A stretch of DNA of 10,451 bases from Nitriliruptoraceae bacterium. Lineage in GTDB: Bacteria; Actinomycetota; Nitriliruptoria; Nitriliruptorales; Nitriliruptoraceae. Positions 1 to 4,767 of the stretch are shown here, one piece after another; the stretch's first letter is position 1; the number at the start of each line of letters is the position of its first letter. Below the pieces are notes generated by a model. That model made no database searches and had not been told where the DNA came from. It saw nothing but the letters and a program-made list of their open reading frames with translations. A program made the position numbers and the translations under genes. Where the stretch lies: positions 1 through 10,451 of the forward strand of contig SKLC01000020.1 of the NCBI GenBank assembly GCA_007123425.1. Direction: 5' to 3'.

Positions 1-130
1 CGTCATCGATGGCGGAGGAGAGCAGCGAGCGCGCCAGGGTCCCCTCGTTGACGTGGACGCGTCCCGCGAGGCGGGCCAGCTTGGCTGCTTGTTCCTCGTC
101 GAGGGTGATGTTGAGCCGATGTGAAGCCAT
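1..130 (-). CDS. Ribbon-helix-helix (CopG/antitoxin-like) DNA-binding protein, N-terminal part
   Basis: The minus strand from the ATG at 130 reads MASHRLNITLDEEQAAKLAR, then continues to 43 residues before leaving the window. The pattern is that of a ribbon-helix-helix fold: a short beta strand with alternating residues (RLNITL, 5-10), then an acidic-capped helix (DEEQAAKLARLAGR), a turn, and a second helix (EGTLARSLLSSAIDD). Such proteins are dimeric repressors, often antitoxins or plasmid/transfer regulators that bind palindromes and repress their own promoter. A 9+9 bp inverted repeat sits 8 bp upstream of the start, which fits autoregulation. No Shine-Dalgarno is visible before this ATG, so the mRNA may be leaderless. 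A toxin partner, if any, would lie beyond the left edge. The fold is fairly secure; the antitoxin role is inference. Confidence 0.72.
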   Translation of the reverse strand, partial: MASHRLNITLDEEQAAKLARLAGRVHVNEGTLARSLLSSAIDD

Positions 131-137
131 GCACGCA

Positions 138-168
138 GGGTACACGGGGTGACGCTACTCGTGTACCC
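138..168. promoter_or_regulatory. Inverted repeat, candidate operator of the ribbon-helix-helix gene
   Basis: The arms GGGTACACG (138-146) and CGTGTACCC (160-168) are perfect reverse complements separated by 13 bp, so the centres of the half-sites are about two helical turns apart. The repeat ends 8 bp before the start codon of the ribbon-helix-helix gene on the minus strand. This is a typical position for an autoregulatory operator bound by two dimers. No convincing -35/-10 pair was found, so only the symmetry and position are seen; the function is inferred. Confidence 0.5.
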
Positions 169-190
169 AAACCTAAGGTCGACCGTGTTC

Positions 191-216
191 GCGTCGGCGA
201 TGCAGATCGCCGACGC
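191..216. terminator. Perfect 11-bp hairpin, possible terminator or insulator
   Basis: GCGTCGGCGAT (191-201) and ATCGCCGACGC (206-216) form a perfect 11-bp stem closed by a 4-nt loop (GCAG on the plus strand). No T-tract follows on either strand, so it is not a textbook intrinsic terminator; actinobacteria often use hairpins without U-tracts. It lies upstream of the ribbon-helix-helix gene and downstream of the small membrane protein gene, where it could stop minus-strand read-through into the ribbon-helix-helix gene. Confidence 0.4.
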
Positions 217-364
217 CTCTCCGTCGGTGTGCAGCGTCCTCGCTCTTCGCGTGAAGCTTCGTCTGCTGCTCGCAAATGGCCAAGCCTGACCTGCGGGAAC
301 GCAATTCGGGAAAGGGCCGCCAGTTGCAGCCATGGCCGTTCCCGGCATCCGGAGGAGCGGTTAC

Positions 365-410
365 GCATCACCGGGCCGGGGCGTTCCGCGGGAGCGTCCC
401 GGCCCGATGC
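365..410. terminator. Long GC-rich hairpin, possible terminator after the small membrane protein gene
   Basis: CGGGCCGGG (372-380) pairs with CCCGGCCCG (398-406). On the plus-strand RNA the stem continues inward through 381-387 and 391-397 with two G-U wobbles to a 3-nt loop, giving a 16-bp stem. GCAT/ATGC at 365-368 and 407-410 can extend it past a 3-nt bulge. The two wobbles become mismatches on the minus strand. No U-tract follows. It lies about 100 bp past the stop of the minus-strand gene at 509-832. Termination is inferred from position; the structure itself is clear. Confidence 0.4.
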
Positions 411-508
411 AATGGCTGAGGCGGTCGGGCACGGCGACGAGCGTGGCCAGGCCTCCGGGCACGATCACGGTGCTCGCCGGGTGCTGGCCGCGCCGGAGGA
501 CGGATCGC

Positions 509-832
509 TCACCCGTGCCTGGCGGGGGTCCGGGGCGGCGGCTCCGCCCGAGCGGGCGGCAGCCGTCCGTCGATCAGCGCGCCCGGGTGGGCCGGGGCGC
601 TGTCACCGGTCAGCTGGCCGTCGGTCGTCGCTCGTGCGCCGGTACGTCGGCCGGCGAGCGCGGTCCCGAGGGTGAGCAGCCAGCCCACGCCGGTCCAGCC
701 CGTGGTGGCGTTGACGGCCACCACCCAGGCGCGCCTCCGTCCGCCCCACGACTCCAGGAGCGCGGGCAGCAGGTAGAGGCTGATCGCGCCGAGCCCGACC
801 AGTGTGAGGGTGAAGGCCGAGACGTTCTCCAT
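509..832 (-). CDS. Superinfection-immunity-family small membrane protein
   Basis: This is a 107-residue protein from the ATG at 832. It begins MENVSAFTLTLVGLGAISLY, with a hydrophobic helix at about 6-26, a basic loop (GGRRR, 30-34), the motif NATTGWTGVGW (41-51) and a second helix ending near 60. The N-x3-GWTxxGW signature after a basic loop is that of the superinfection immunity family (Imm, phage T4 type). The family is widespread in bacteria as small two-helix inner-membrane proteins and is usually not phage-linked. The tail beyond residue 61 is hydrophilic and rich in Ala, Pro, Arg and Thr, without visible structure. An upstream in-frame extension to 922 exists, but its 30 residues (Arg, Pro, Cys, Gly) look non-coding, so the ATG before MENV was chosen; its Shine-Dalgarno is weak. 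No phage genes lie nearby, so the name describes the fold, not a proven immunity role. Confidence 0.68.
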   Translation of the reverse strand: MENVSAFTLTLVGLGAISLYLLPALLESWGGRRRAWVVAVNATTGWTGVGWLLTLGTALAGRRTGARATTDGQLTGDSAPAHPGALIDGRLPPARAEPPPRTPARHG

Positions 833-967
833 GAGTGCGCCTACCACGTGACCCGTCTCGATCTTCCCCCCCGCAGGCGGGCGTCGGCAAGGGCACAAGG
901 GCCTTCGACCATGGGTGGTCATGGACGATTCCGCTGCGCGTTCATCCGTCGGGCCTGGGGCACTCGG

Positions 968-1789
968 TCAGGAGCCGTGGCTCTCGCCTGGGCTCGCAAG
1001 GCCCAGATCCGCGTTGATGCGGTCGGCGGTCTCCAACAGCTGCGGCAGGATGCGCTTCCTCAGATGGTCCTTGGTGACCCTGCCGGCGTGGGTGCTGACG
1101 TTCAGCGCGCCGATCACCTCGCGCTGGTCGTTGCGCAGTGGCGTGGCGATCGACCGGATGCCCTCCTCGAGCTCCTGATCGACAAGGGCCCACCCCTGGG
1201 CGCGCACCGTTGCGAGGATCTCCCGGAGTCGGGTCTCGTCGATGATGGTTCTCGAGGTCAGTGGCTTCAGCGTCGCCTGAGCGAAGTACTCGTCGAGCGC
1301 GGCCGGGCTCTGTGCGGCGAGGAGCACCCGCCCCATGGAGGTCGGGTAGGCGGGCAGGCGGGACCCCACCGTGAGCGCCACCGTCATGATCCGTGACGTG
1401 GGGACCCGAACGGTGTAGACGACCTGGGTCCCGTCCAGCGCGCCGATCGAGGACGATTCGTTCGTTGCCGCGACCAGTGCCTCCATGTGGGGTTGCGCGA
1501 CCTCCGCCAGATTGAGCGATGAGACGTAGGCGTACGCCACGTCGAGGACCTTCGGTGTGAGCTGGAAGTGATCACCGGTCTGCCGTAGATAGCCGATCTG
1601 CTCCAGCGTGTGGAGGAATCGTCGTGCCGCAGCGCGCGTGAGCCCGGTGACTCTCGCTACGTCCGAGATCGATTGGCGTGGGCGGTCCGCCCCGAAGGTC
1701 GAGAGCACGGTGAGCCCGCGCTCGAGCGACTGCACGAACTCCCGGTCACGTGCCCCGTCGGCACCGGTGTGCTCCGAATCCCTTGACAT
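968..1789 (-). CDS. IclR-family transcriptional regulator, PcaR/PcaU/PobR type
   Basis: This 273-residue protein has an N-terminal winged helix-turn-helix (about 17-78; SISDVARVTGLTRAAARRFL at 40-59 is the recognition region) and a C-terminal IclR effector-binding domain (about 92-262). Diagnostic stretches are VVYTVRVPTSRIMTVALTVG, PAYPTSMGRVLLA, GWALVDQELEEGIRSIATPL and ALNVSTHAGRV. These match the beta-ketoadipate-type IclR subgroup (TIGR02431 family), whose members respond to beta-ketoadipate, protocatechuate or 4-hydroxybenzoate. The ATG at 1789 was chosen because GGAGGA (1795-1800) lies 5 nt upstream; a longer frame upstream would overlap the promoter region. The gene diverges from the aminotransferase gene, with tandem 15-bp palindromes between them, so it probably controls both. 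Neighbouring genes are not classical pca genes, so the true effector is unknown; a keto or dicarboxylic acid is a reasonable inference. Confidence 0.9.
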   Translation of the reverse strand: MSRDSEHTGADGARDREFVQSLERGLTVLSTFGADRPRQSISDVARVTGLTRAAARRFLHTLEQIGYLRQTGDHFQLTPKVLDVAYAYVSSLNLAEVAQPHMEALVAATNESSSIGALDGTQVVYTVRVPTSRIMTVALTVGSRLPAYPTSMGRVLLAAQSPAALDEYFAQATLKPLTSRTIIDETRLREILATVRAQGWALVDQELEEGIRSIATPLRNDQREVIGALNVSTHAGRVTKDHLRKRILPQLLETADRINADLGLASPGESHGS

Positions 1790-1812
1790 GCGGGTCCTCC
1801 CCCTCGTAACGT
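1783..1812 (+). promoter_or_regulatory. Candidate promoter of the aminotransferase-led operon
   Basis: A perfect TTGACA (1783-1788) is followed after 18 bp by TAACGT (1807-1812), which would place the start of transcription near 1819, within the first regulatory box. The -35 element overlaps the start codon region of the divergent regulator gene. The match is good for a housekeeping sigma factor, but it is a sequence match only. Confidence 0.42.
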
Positions 1813-1815
1813 CCG

Positions 1816-1850
1816 GTCCGCAAAGCGTACATGCTGTACGCATAGCGAAC
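1816..1850. promoter_or_regulatory. Two tandem 15-bp palindromic boxes, probable IclR operator
   Basis: Box 1 (1816-1830) is GTCCGCAAAGCGTAC and box 2 (1836-1850) is GTACGCATAGCGAAC. Both fit GTNCGC-N3-GCGNAC, and their centres are 20 bp apart, two helical turns. At the junction they also create a perfect palindrome, GCGTACA-TGC-TGTACGC (1825-1841), inside a 35-bp imperfect palindrome. The boxes resemble the PcaR site recalled from Pseudomonas putida (GTTCGATAATCGCAC), and this regulator family binds repeated boxes. They lie just downstream of a plus-strand promoter candidate and inside a minus-strand one, so binding could repress both genes. Binding is inferred. Confidence 0.75.
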
Positions 1851-1852
1851 AA
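1824..1852 (-). promoter_or_regulatory. Candidate promoter of the IclR regulator gene
   Basis: On the minus strand TTGTTC (1852-1847) is followed after 17 bp by TACGCT (1829-1824). Both elements are imperfect but keep the most conserved positions. Transcription would start near 1817, leaving a short leader before GGAGGA at 1795-1800. The promoter is entirely covered by the tandem palindromes, as expected for an autorepressed regulator. Confidence 0.33.
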
Positions 1853-1863
1853 GGTGGCCCAAC

Positions 1864-3087
1864 GTGAGCGTCGGTGGAAGCGGGAAGCGGCCGACGGGTA
1901 GGCCTGCGGGAGGGGCGGCGCGAAGCCACCCCGGCGCGGAGTCAGGGCGACTGGCCGAGCGGGCCGGTGCCGTCCTGGCGGGTGGCGTCACCCGCGGTAC
2001 CGTCTACGTGCCGCCCCATCCTCCCTACCTGCGCAGCGGTCGTGGCTTCGAGGTGGTCGATGAGGACGATCATCACCTGATCGACGCGCAGAACAACTAC
2101 ACGACGCTCGTCCACGGCCACGCGCACCCAGAGGTCGTCGAGGCCGCCACCGCGGCCGTGTCACAGAGCAGTTGCTTCGGACTGCCGACGCGGTGGGAGG
2201 TCGAGCTCGCAGAGCACCTGCAGGCACGTCTGCCCGCGCTCGAGCGGATCCGGTTCGCCAACTCGGGGACCGAGGCGGTCATGACCGCCATTCGCGTGGC
2301 GCGCAGGGCCACCGAGCGAACGCACGTCCTGCGCTTCGGCGGCGCGTACCACGGCGCCTACGACGCGGTGGTCGACACCGGCGGGGTCTCGCCGGGCATG
2401 GCGTCGGAGACCGTCACGGTCCCGTTCGGCGACGTCGAGGCGCTGCGCGCCGCCGTGCGCCGGCATGGGGATGCGCTCGCCTGTGTCCTGCTCGACCTGA
2501 TGCCCAACCGGGCCGGGCTCCGCCCCGCGTCGCTCGAGTTCGCCACTGCCGTCCAGGAGGAGGCCGAGCGCTGCGGCGCGCTGCTGGTGGTCGACGAGGT
2601 GATCACCGCGCGGCTCACCCCGGCCGGGCTGCACTCCGACTACGCGCTTCGGCCCGACCTGGTGACCTTGGGCAAGATGGTGGGCGGAGGCTTCCCGATC
2701 GGCGTCCTCGGCGGTCGGGCCGATGTGATGTCGGTCGTCAGCCCCGGCGCTGAGCGACCGGTCGGCCACGGGGGCACGTTCACGGCCAACCCCGTGACGA
2801 TGCGGGCCGGGCTCGCCGCCATGGCGTGCTTCGACGAGGCAGAGGTGCGCCGGCTGAACGCGCTCGGCGACCGCCTCCGCGAGCAGCTCTCACAGCTCGG
2901 ACACGTGGTGACCGGCCGCGGCTCGCTGCTGCGCCTGCACCCACGCCGACCGATGGCCGAGCAGTGGTGGGCGCTGTACGAGGCGGGCGTGCTGGTCGCA
3001 GGAAACGGCCTCATGGCGCTGTCCACCCCCATGACGGAGACGGCCGTCGATGAGCTCGTCTCCCGATTCGAAGGGATCGTCCCGTGA
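1864..3087 (+). CDS. Class III (PLP) aminotransferase, glutamate-1-semialdehyde/beta-transaminase-like
   Basis: This is a 407-residue fold-type I PLP enzyme. Visible landmarks are NSGTEAV (133-139, phosphate binding), AYHGAYD (161-167, ring stacking), VVDEVIT with Asp244 (pyridine nitrogen), LGKMVGGGFPIG with the PLP lysine Lys271, and GGTFTANP (303-310). Layout resembles glutamate-1-semialdehyde aminomutase and beta-phenylalanine aminotransferase. Arg44 in GVTRGTVY aligns by eye with the beta-transaminase arginine that holds the substrate carboxylate. The usual VEP...G motif is replaced by LLDLMPNRAG (209-218), which is unusual. GTG at 1864 is the only in-frame start that keeps the fold; AGGTGG lies 6 nt upstream. 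The first 25 or so residues look disordered. The stop overlaps the next start by 4 nt (GTGA), implying translational coupling with the CoA-transferase genes. It is not in a haem cluster, so a haem role is unlikely; a catabolic amino acid substrate is inferred. Confidence 0.88.
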   Translation: MSVGGSGKRPTGRPAGGAARSHPGAESGRLAERAGAVLAGGVTRGTVYVPPHPPYLRSGRGFEVVDEDDHHLIDAQNNYTTLVHGHAHPEVVEAATAAVSQSSCFGLPTRWEVELAEHLQARLPALERIRFANSGTEAVMTAIRVARRATERTHVLRFGGAYHGAYDAVVDTGGVSPGMASETVTVPFGDVEALRAAVRRHGDALACVLLDLMPNRAGLRPASLEFATAVQEEAERCGALLVVDEVITARLTPAGLHSDYALRPDLVTLGKMVGGGFPIGVLGGRADVMSVVSPGAERPVGHGGTFTANPVTMRAGLAAMACFDEAEVRRLNALGDRLREQLSQLGHVVTGRGSLLRLHPRRPMAEQWWALYEAGVLVAGNGLMALSTPMTETAVDELVSRFEGIVP

Positions 3088-4010
3088 CGAAGCTCATGAC
3101 CATGCGCGACGCCGTCGGAGAGCACGTCGACGACGGAGCGAGCCTCTACATCAGCGGCTTCACGCACCTCATCGGCTTCGCCGCTGCCCGTGAGATCATC
3201 CGGCAGGGGCGGCGAGGCCTCCGGCTCATCCGCATGACCCCCGACGTGGTCTACGACCTGATGACCGCGGCCGGCTGTGCTCGCGAGGTGGCGTTCGGCT
3301 ATCTCGGCAATCCGGGCCTCGGCTCGCTGCACGCGATCCGTCGCGCCATCGAGGCCGGCGACCTCGACCATGTCGAATACACCCACGGATCGCTCATCGC
3401 AGCGCTTCGGGCGGGCGGCTCGGACTTGCCGTTCGCGCCCGTTCCCGCGGTGGCCGGCACCGACCTCGCGGAGGTCAATCCACGGGTCCGCCGGGTGCGC
3501 TCCCCCTTCGGAGGAGAGGACGTCCCACTCGTGGAGCCGCTGCGCCCGGACGTCGCTTTCGTGCACGTCCACCGAAGCGACCCGCAGGGCAATGCCCAGA
3601 CCTGGGGTGGGCTCGGCGACCTCAAGGAGGCGGGGTTCGCCGCGCGGCGGGTGGTCGTCACGGCCGAGGAGATCGTCAGCGAGGACGTGATCCGCTCCGA
3701 CCCGGGTCGGACCGTGCTCCCCGCCTTCGCTGTGGATGCGGTCGTGCATGCGCCCTATGGCGCGCATCCGTCCTTCGCGCAGGGGCTGTACGGGCGGGAC
3801 AACCGCTACTACCGCCGGTGGGCGGAGCTCAGCCGGGACCCACGCGCCCTCGAGGAGCACATCGGCGCCGAGGTCCACGACCTGCCCGACCACGAGGCCT
3901 ACGTCGCGCGCCACGGTGTACGCCTCCGCGAGCTCAGCCGCGTGGGATCGAGCCCGTCCGAGCCGGTGGAGTATGGCAGCAACCGGGAGACGGCCGCCGT
4001 CCAGGACTGA
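3084..4010 (+). CDS. CoA-transferase family I, alpha subunit (GctA/IpdA-like)
   Basis: This 308-residue protein resembles the alpha subunit of glutaconate CoA-transferase and the related IpdA. Landmarks are an N-terminal glycine-rich strand-turn (LYISGFTHLIGFAAA, 21-35), FGYLGNPG (71-78), HVHRSDPQGNAQTWG (161-175), the VVTAEEIVSE stretch (191-200), APYGAHPS (223-230) and a C-terminal helix pair. It should pair with the following beta subunit, which carries the catalytic glutamate, to move CoA between an acyl-CoA donor and a carboxylic acid acceptor. GTG at 3084 overlaps the aminotransferase stop by 4 nt; ATGs at codons 5 and 7 are possible alternatives. The beta gene follows 45 nt downstream. 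IpdA-type proteins act as hydrolases on steroid ring-opened CoA esters, so the family alone does not fix the reaction. The gene is part of the divergent cluster controlled from 1790-1863. Confidence 0.87.
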   Translation: MTKLMTMRDAVGEHVDDGASLYISGFTHLIGFAAAREIIRQGRRGLRLIRMTPDVVYDLMTAAGCAREVAFGYLGNPGLGSLHAIRRAIEAGDLDHVEYTHGSLIAALRAGGSDLPFAPVPAVAGTDLAEVNPRVRRVRSPFGGEDVPLVEPLRPDVAFVHVHRSDPQGNAQTWGGLGDLKEAGFAARRVVVTAEEIVSEDVIRSDPGRTVLPAFAVDAVVHAPYGAHPSFAQGLYGRDNRYYRRWAELSRDPRALEEHIGAEVHDLPDHEAYVARHGVRLRELSRVGSSPSEPVEYGSNRETAAVQD

Positions 4011-4055
4011 GTGCCGCGACCCCTGTGCCTTACCGACGACGAGGAGAACGACCGA

Positions 4056-4709
4056 ATGAGCGCCGAGGCCCGGGAACGCACGATCGACGCAGCTGCGAGG
4101 TGGCTGCAGGACGACGAGATCGTGCTCGTCGGCGTGGGTGATCCGAGCATCGCGGCCTGGAGGGCGAGGGCCGCGCACGCGCCGAACCTCCAGCTGGTCT
4201 ACGAGTCCGGCGCCGTGGGATCCATCCCCGACGCCTCGCCGCTGTCGATCGGGGACCCGACGCTCGTCGCGCAGGCGCTCGGCACGATGTCGGTCGCGGA
4301 TATGTTCGACCTCGTGATCGGCGGCGGGCGCATCGACACGGCGTTCGTGGGCGCCGCCCAGATCGACCGCCGAGGCTGTCTCAACAGCACGGTCGTGGGC
4401 GAGTACGCGCACCCGAAGGTGCGTCTGCCCGGCAGCGGCGGTGCTGCGGAGATCCTCCACGGCGCCAAGCGCGTCCTCGTGATGAGCCCGCTGGAGCGTC
4501 GGCGCTTCCCCGAGCAGGTCGACTTCGTGTCGAGCCGGCCCCGTGTGAGCAGTGAGCTGGTGGTGGTCACCGACCGTGCCGTGCTCGCCCGCCGGCCCGG
4601 GGAGGACGAGCTCACGCTCGTCGAGCTCGTGGCGGGGGAGACGGTCGAGGCCGTGCGCGCCGAGGTGCAGTGGGAGCTCCGCGTGGCATCGGGTCTGCGA
4701 ACCGCATGA
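4056..4709 (+). CDS. CoA-transferase family I, beta subunit (GctB-like), catalytic Glu present
   Basis: This 217-residue protein matches the beta subunit of glutaconate-type CoA-transferases. LVYESGAVGS (47-56) contains Glu50 at the position of the catalytic glutamate that forms the glutamyl-CoA intermediate (Glu54 in GctB). GGGRIDTAFVGAAQIDRRG (89-107), LNSTVVG (109-115) and the LPGSGGA motif (124-130) are typical. Keeping the glutamate favours a true CoA-transferase over an IpdB-like hydrolase. The ATG at 4056 was chosen because GAGGAG (4041-4046) precedes it. A GTG directly after the alpha stop (4011) is in frame but would add 15 residues unlike the family. A 58-nt gap with no terminator separates it from the aldehyde dehydrogenase gene. 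The acid substrate is unknown: glutaconate, glutarate, 3-oxoadipate or another beta-keto acid are all possible. Confidence 0.87.
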   Translation: MSAEARERTIDAAARWLQDDEIVLVGVGDPSIAAWRARAAHAPNLQLVYESGAVGSIPDASPLSIGDPTLVAQALGTMSVADMFDLVIGGGRIDTAFVGAAQIDRRGCLNSTVVGEYAHPKVRLPGSGGAAEILHGAKRVLVMSPLERRRFPEQVDFVSSRPRVSSELVVVTDRAVLARRPGEDELTLVELVAGETVEAVRAEVQWELRVASGLRTA

Positions 4710-4767
4710 GGTGACCGGGGCACCCACACCGGGCCCACATACGACGTCCGAGGAAAGGGAGCACGAC

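Larger units (their letters stand above)
131..508. other. 378-bp stretch without a convincing gene
   Basis: Open frames on both strands here are long only because stops are rare at this GC content; their translations are rich in Arg, Pro, Gly and Ser, with no recognisable fold. The stretch holds the 138-168 operator-like repeat, hairpins at 191-216 and 365-410, and a short coding-like frame on the minus strand (361-468, discussed as a finding). No tRNA, insertion sequence or repeat array was seen. Confidence 0.55.

Noticed and set aside
509..832. Evidence of a prophage from the superinfection-immunity-family protein
   Set aside because: No integrase, capsid, lysis or attachment-site signal is in the window, and the family is common on bacterial chromosomes outside phages.
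332..1396. A 354-codon plus-strand frame across the small membrane protein and regulator genes
   Set aside because: No domain is recognisable, and it opposes two minus-strand genes with clear family signatures.
1790..1852. N-terminal extension of the IclR regulator to an ATG at 1852
   Set aside because: It would run through the tandem palindromes and promoter; the ATG at 1789 has a strong ribosome binding site and fits the family length.
1864..3087. Calling the aminotransferase hemL (tetrapyrrole synthesis)
   Set aside because: There are no haem genes nearby, the usual VEP motif is changed, and the operon context is catabolic.
4552..4767. N-terminal extension of the aldehyde dehydrogenase upstream of 4768
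   Set aside because: The extra 72 residues are Ser/Arg/Trp-rich and overlap the end of the CoA-transferase beta gene; the ATG at 4768 has a good ribosome binding site.
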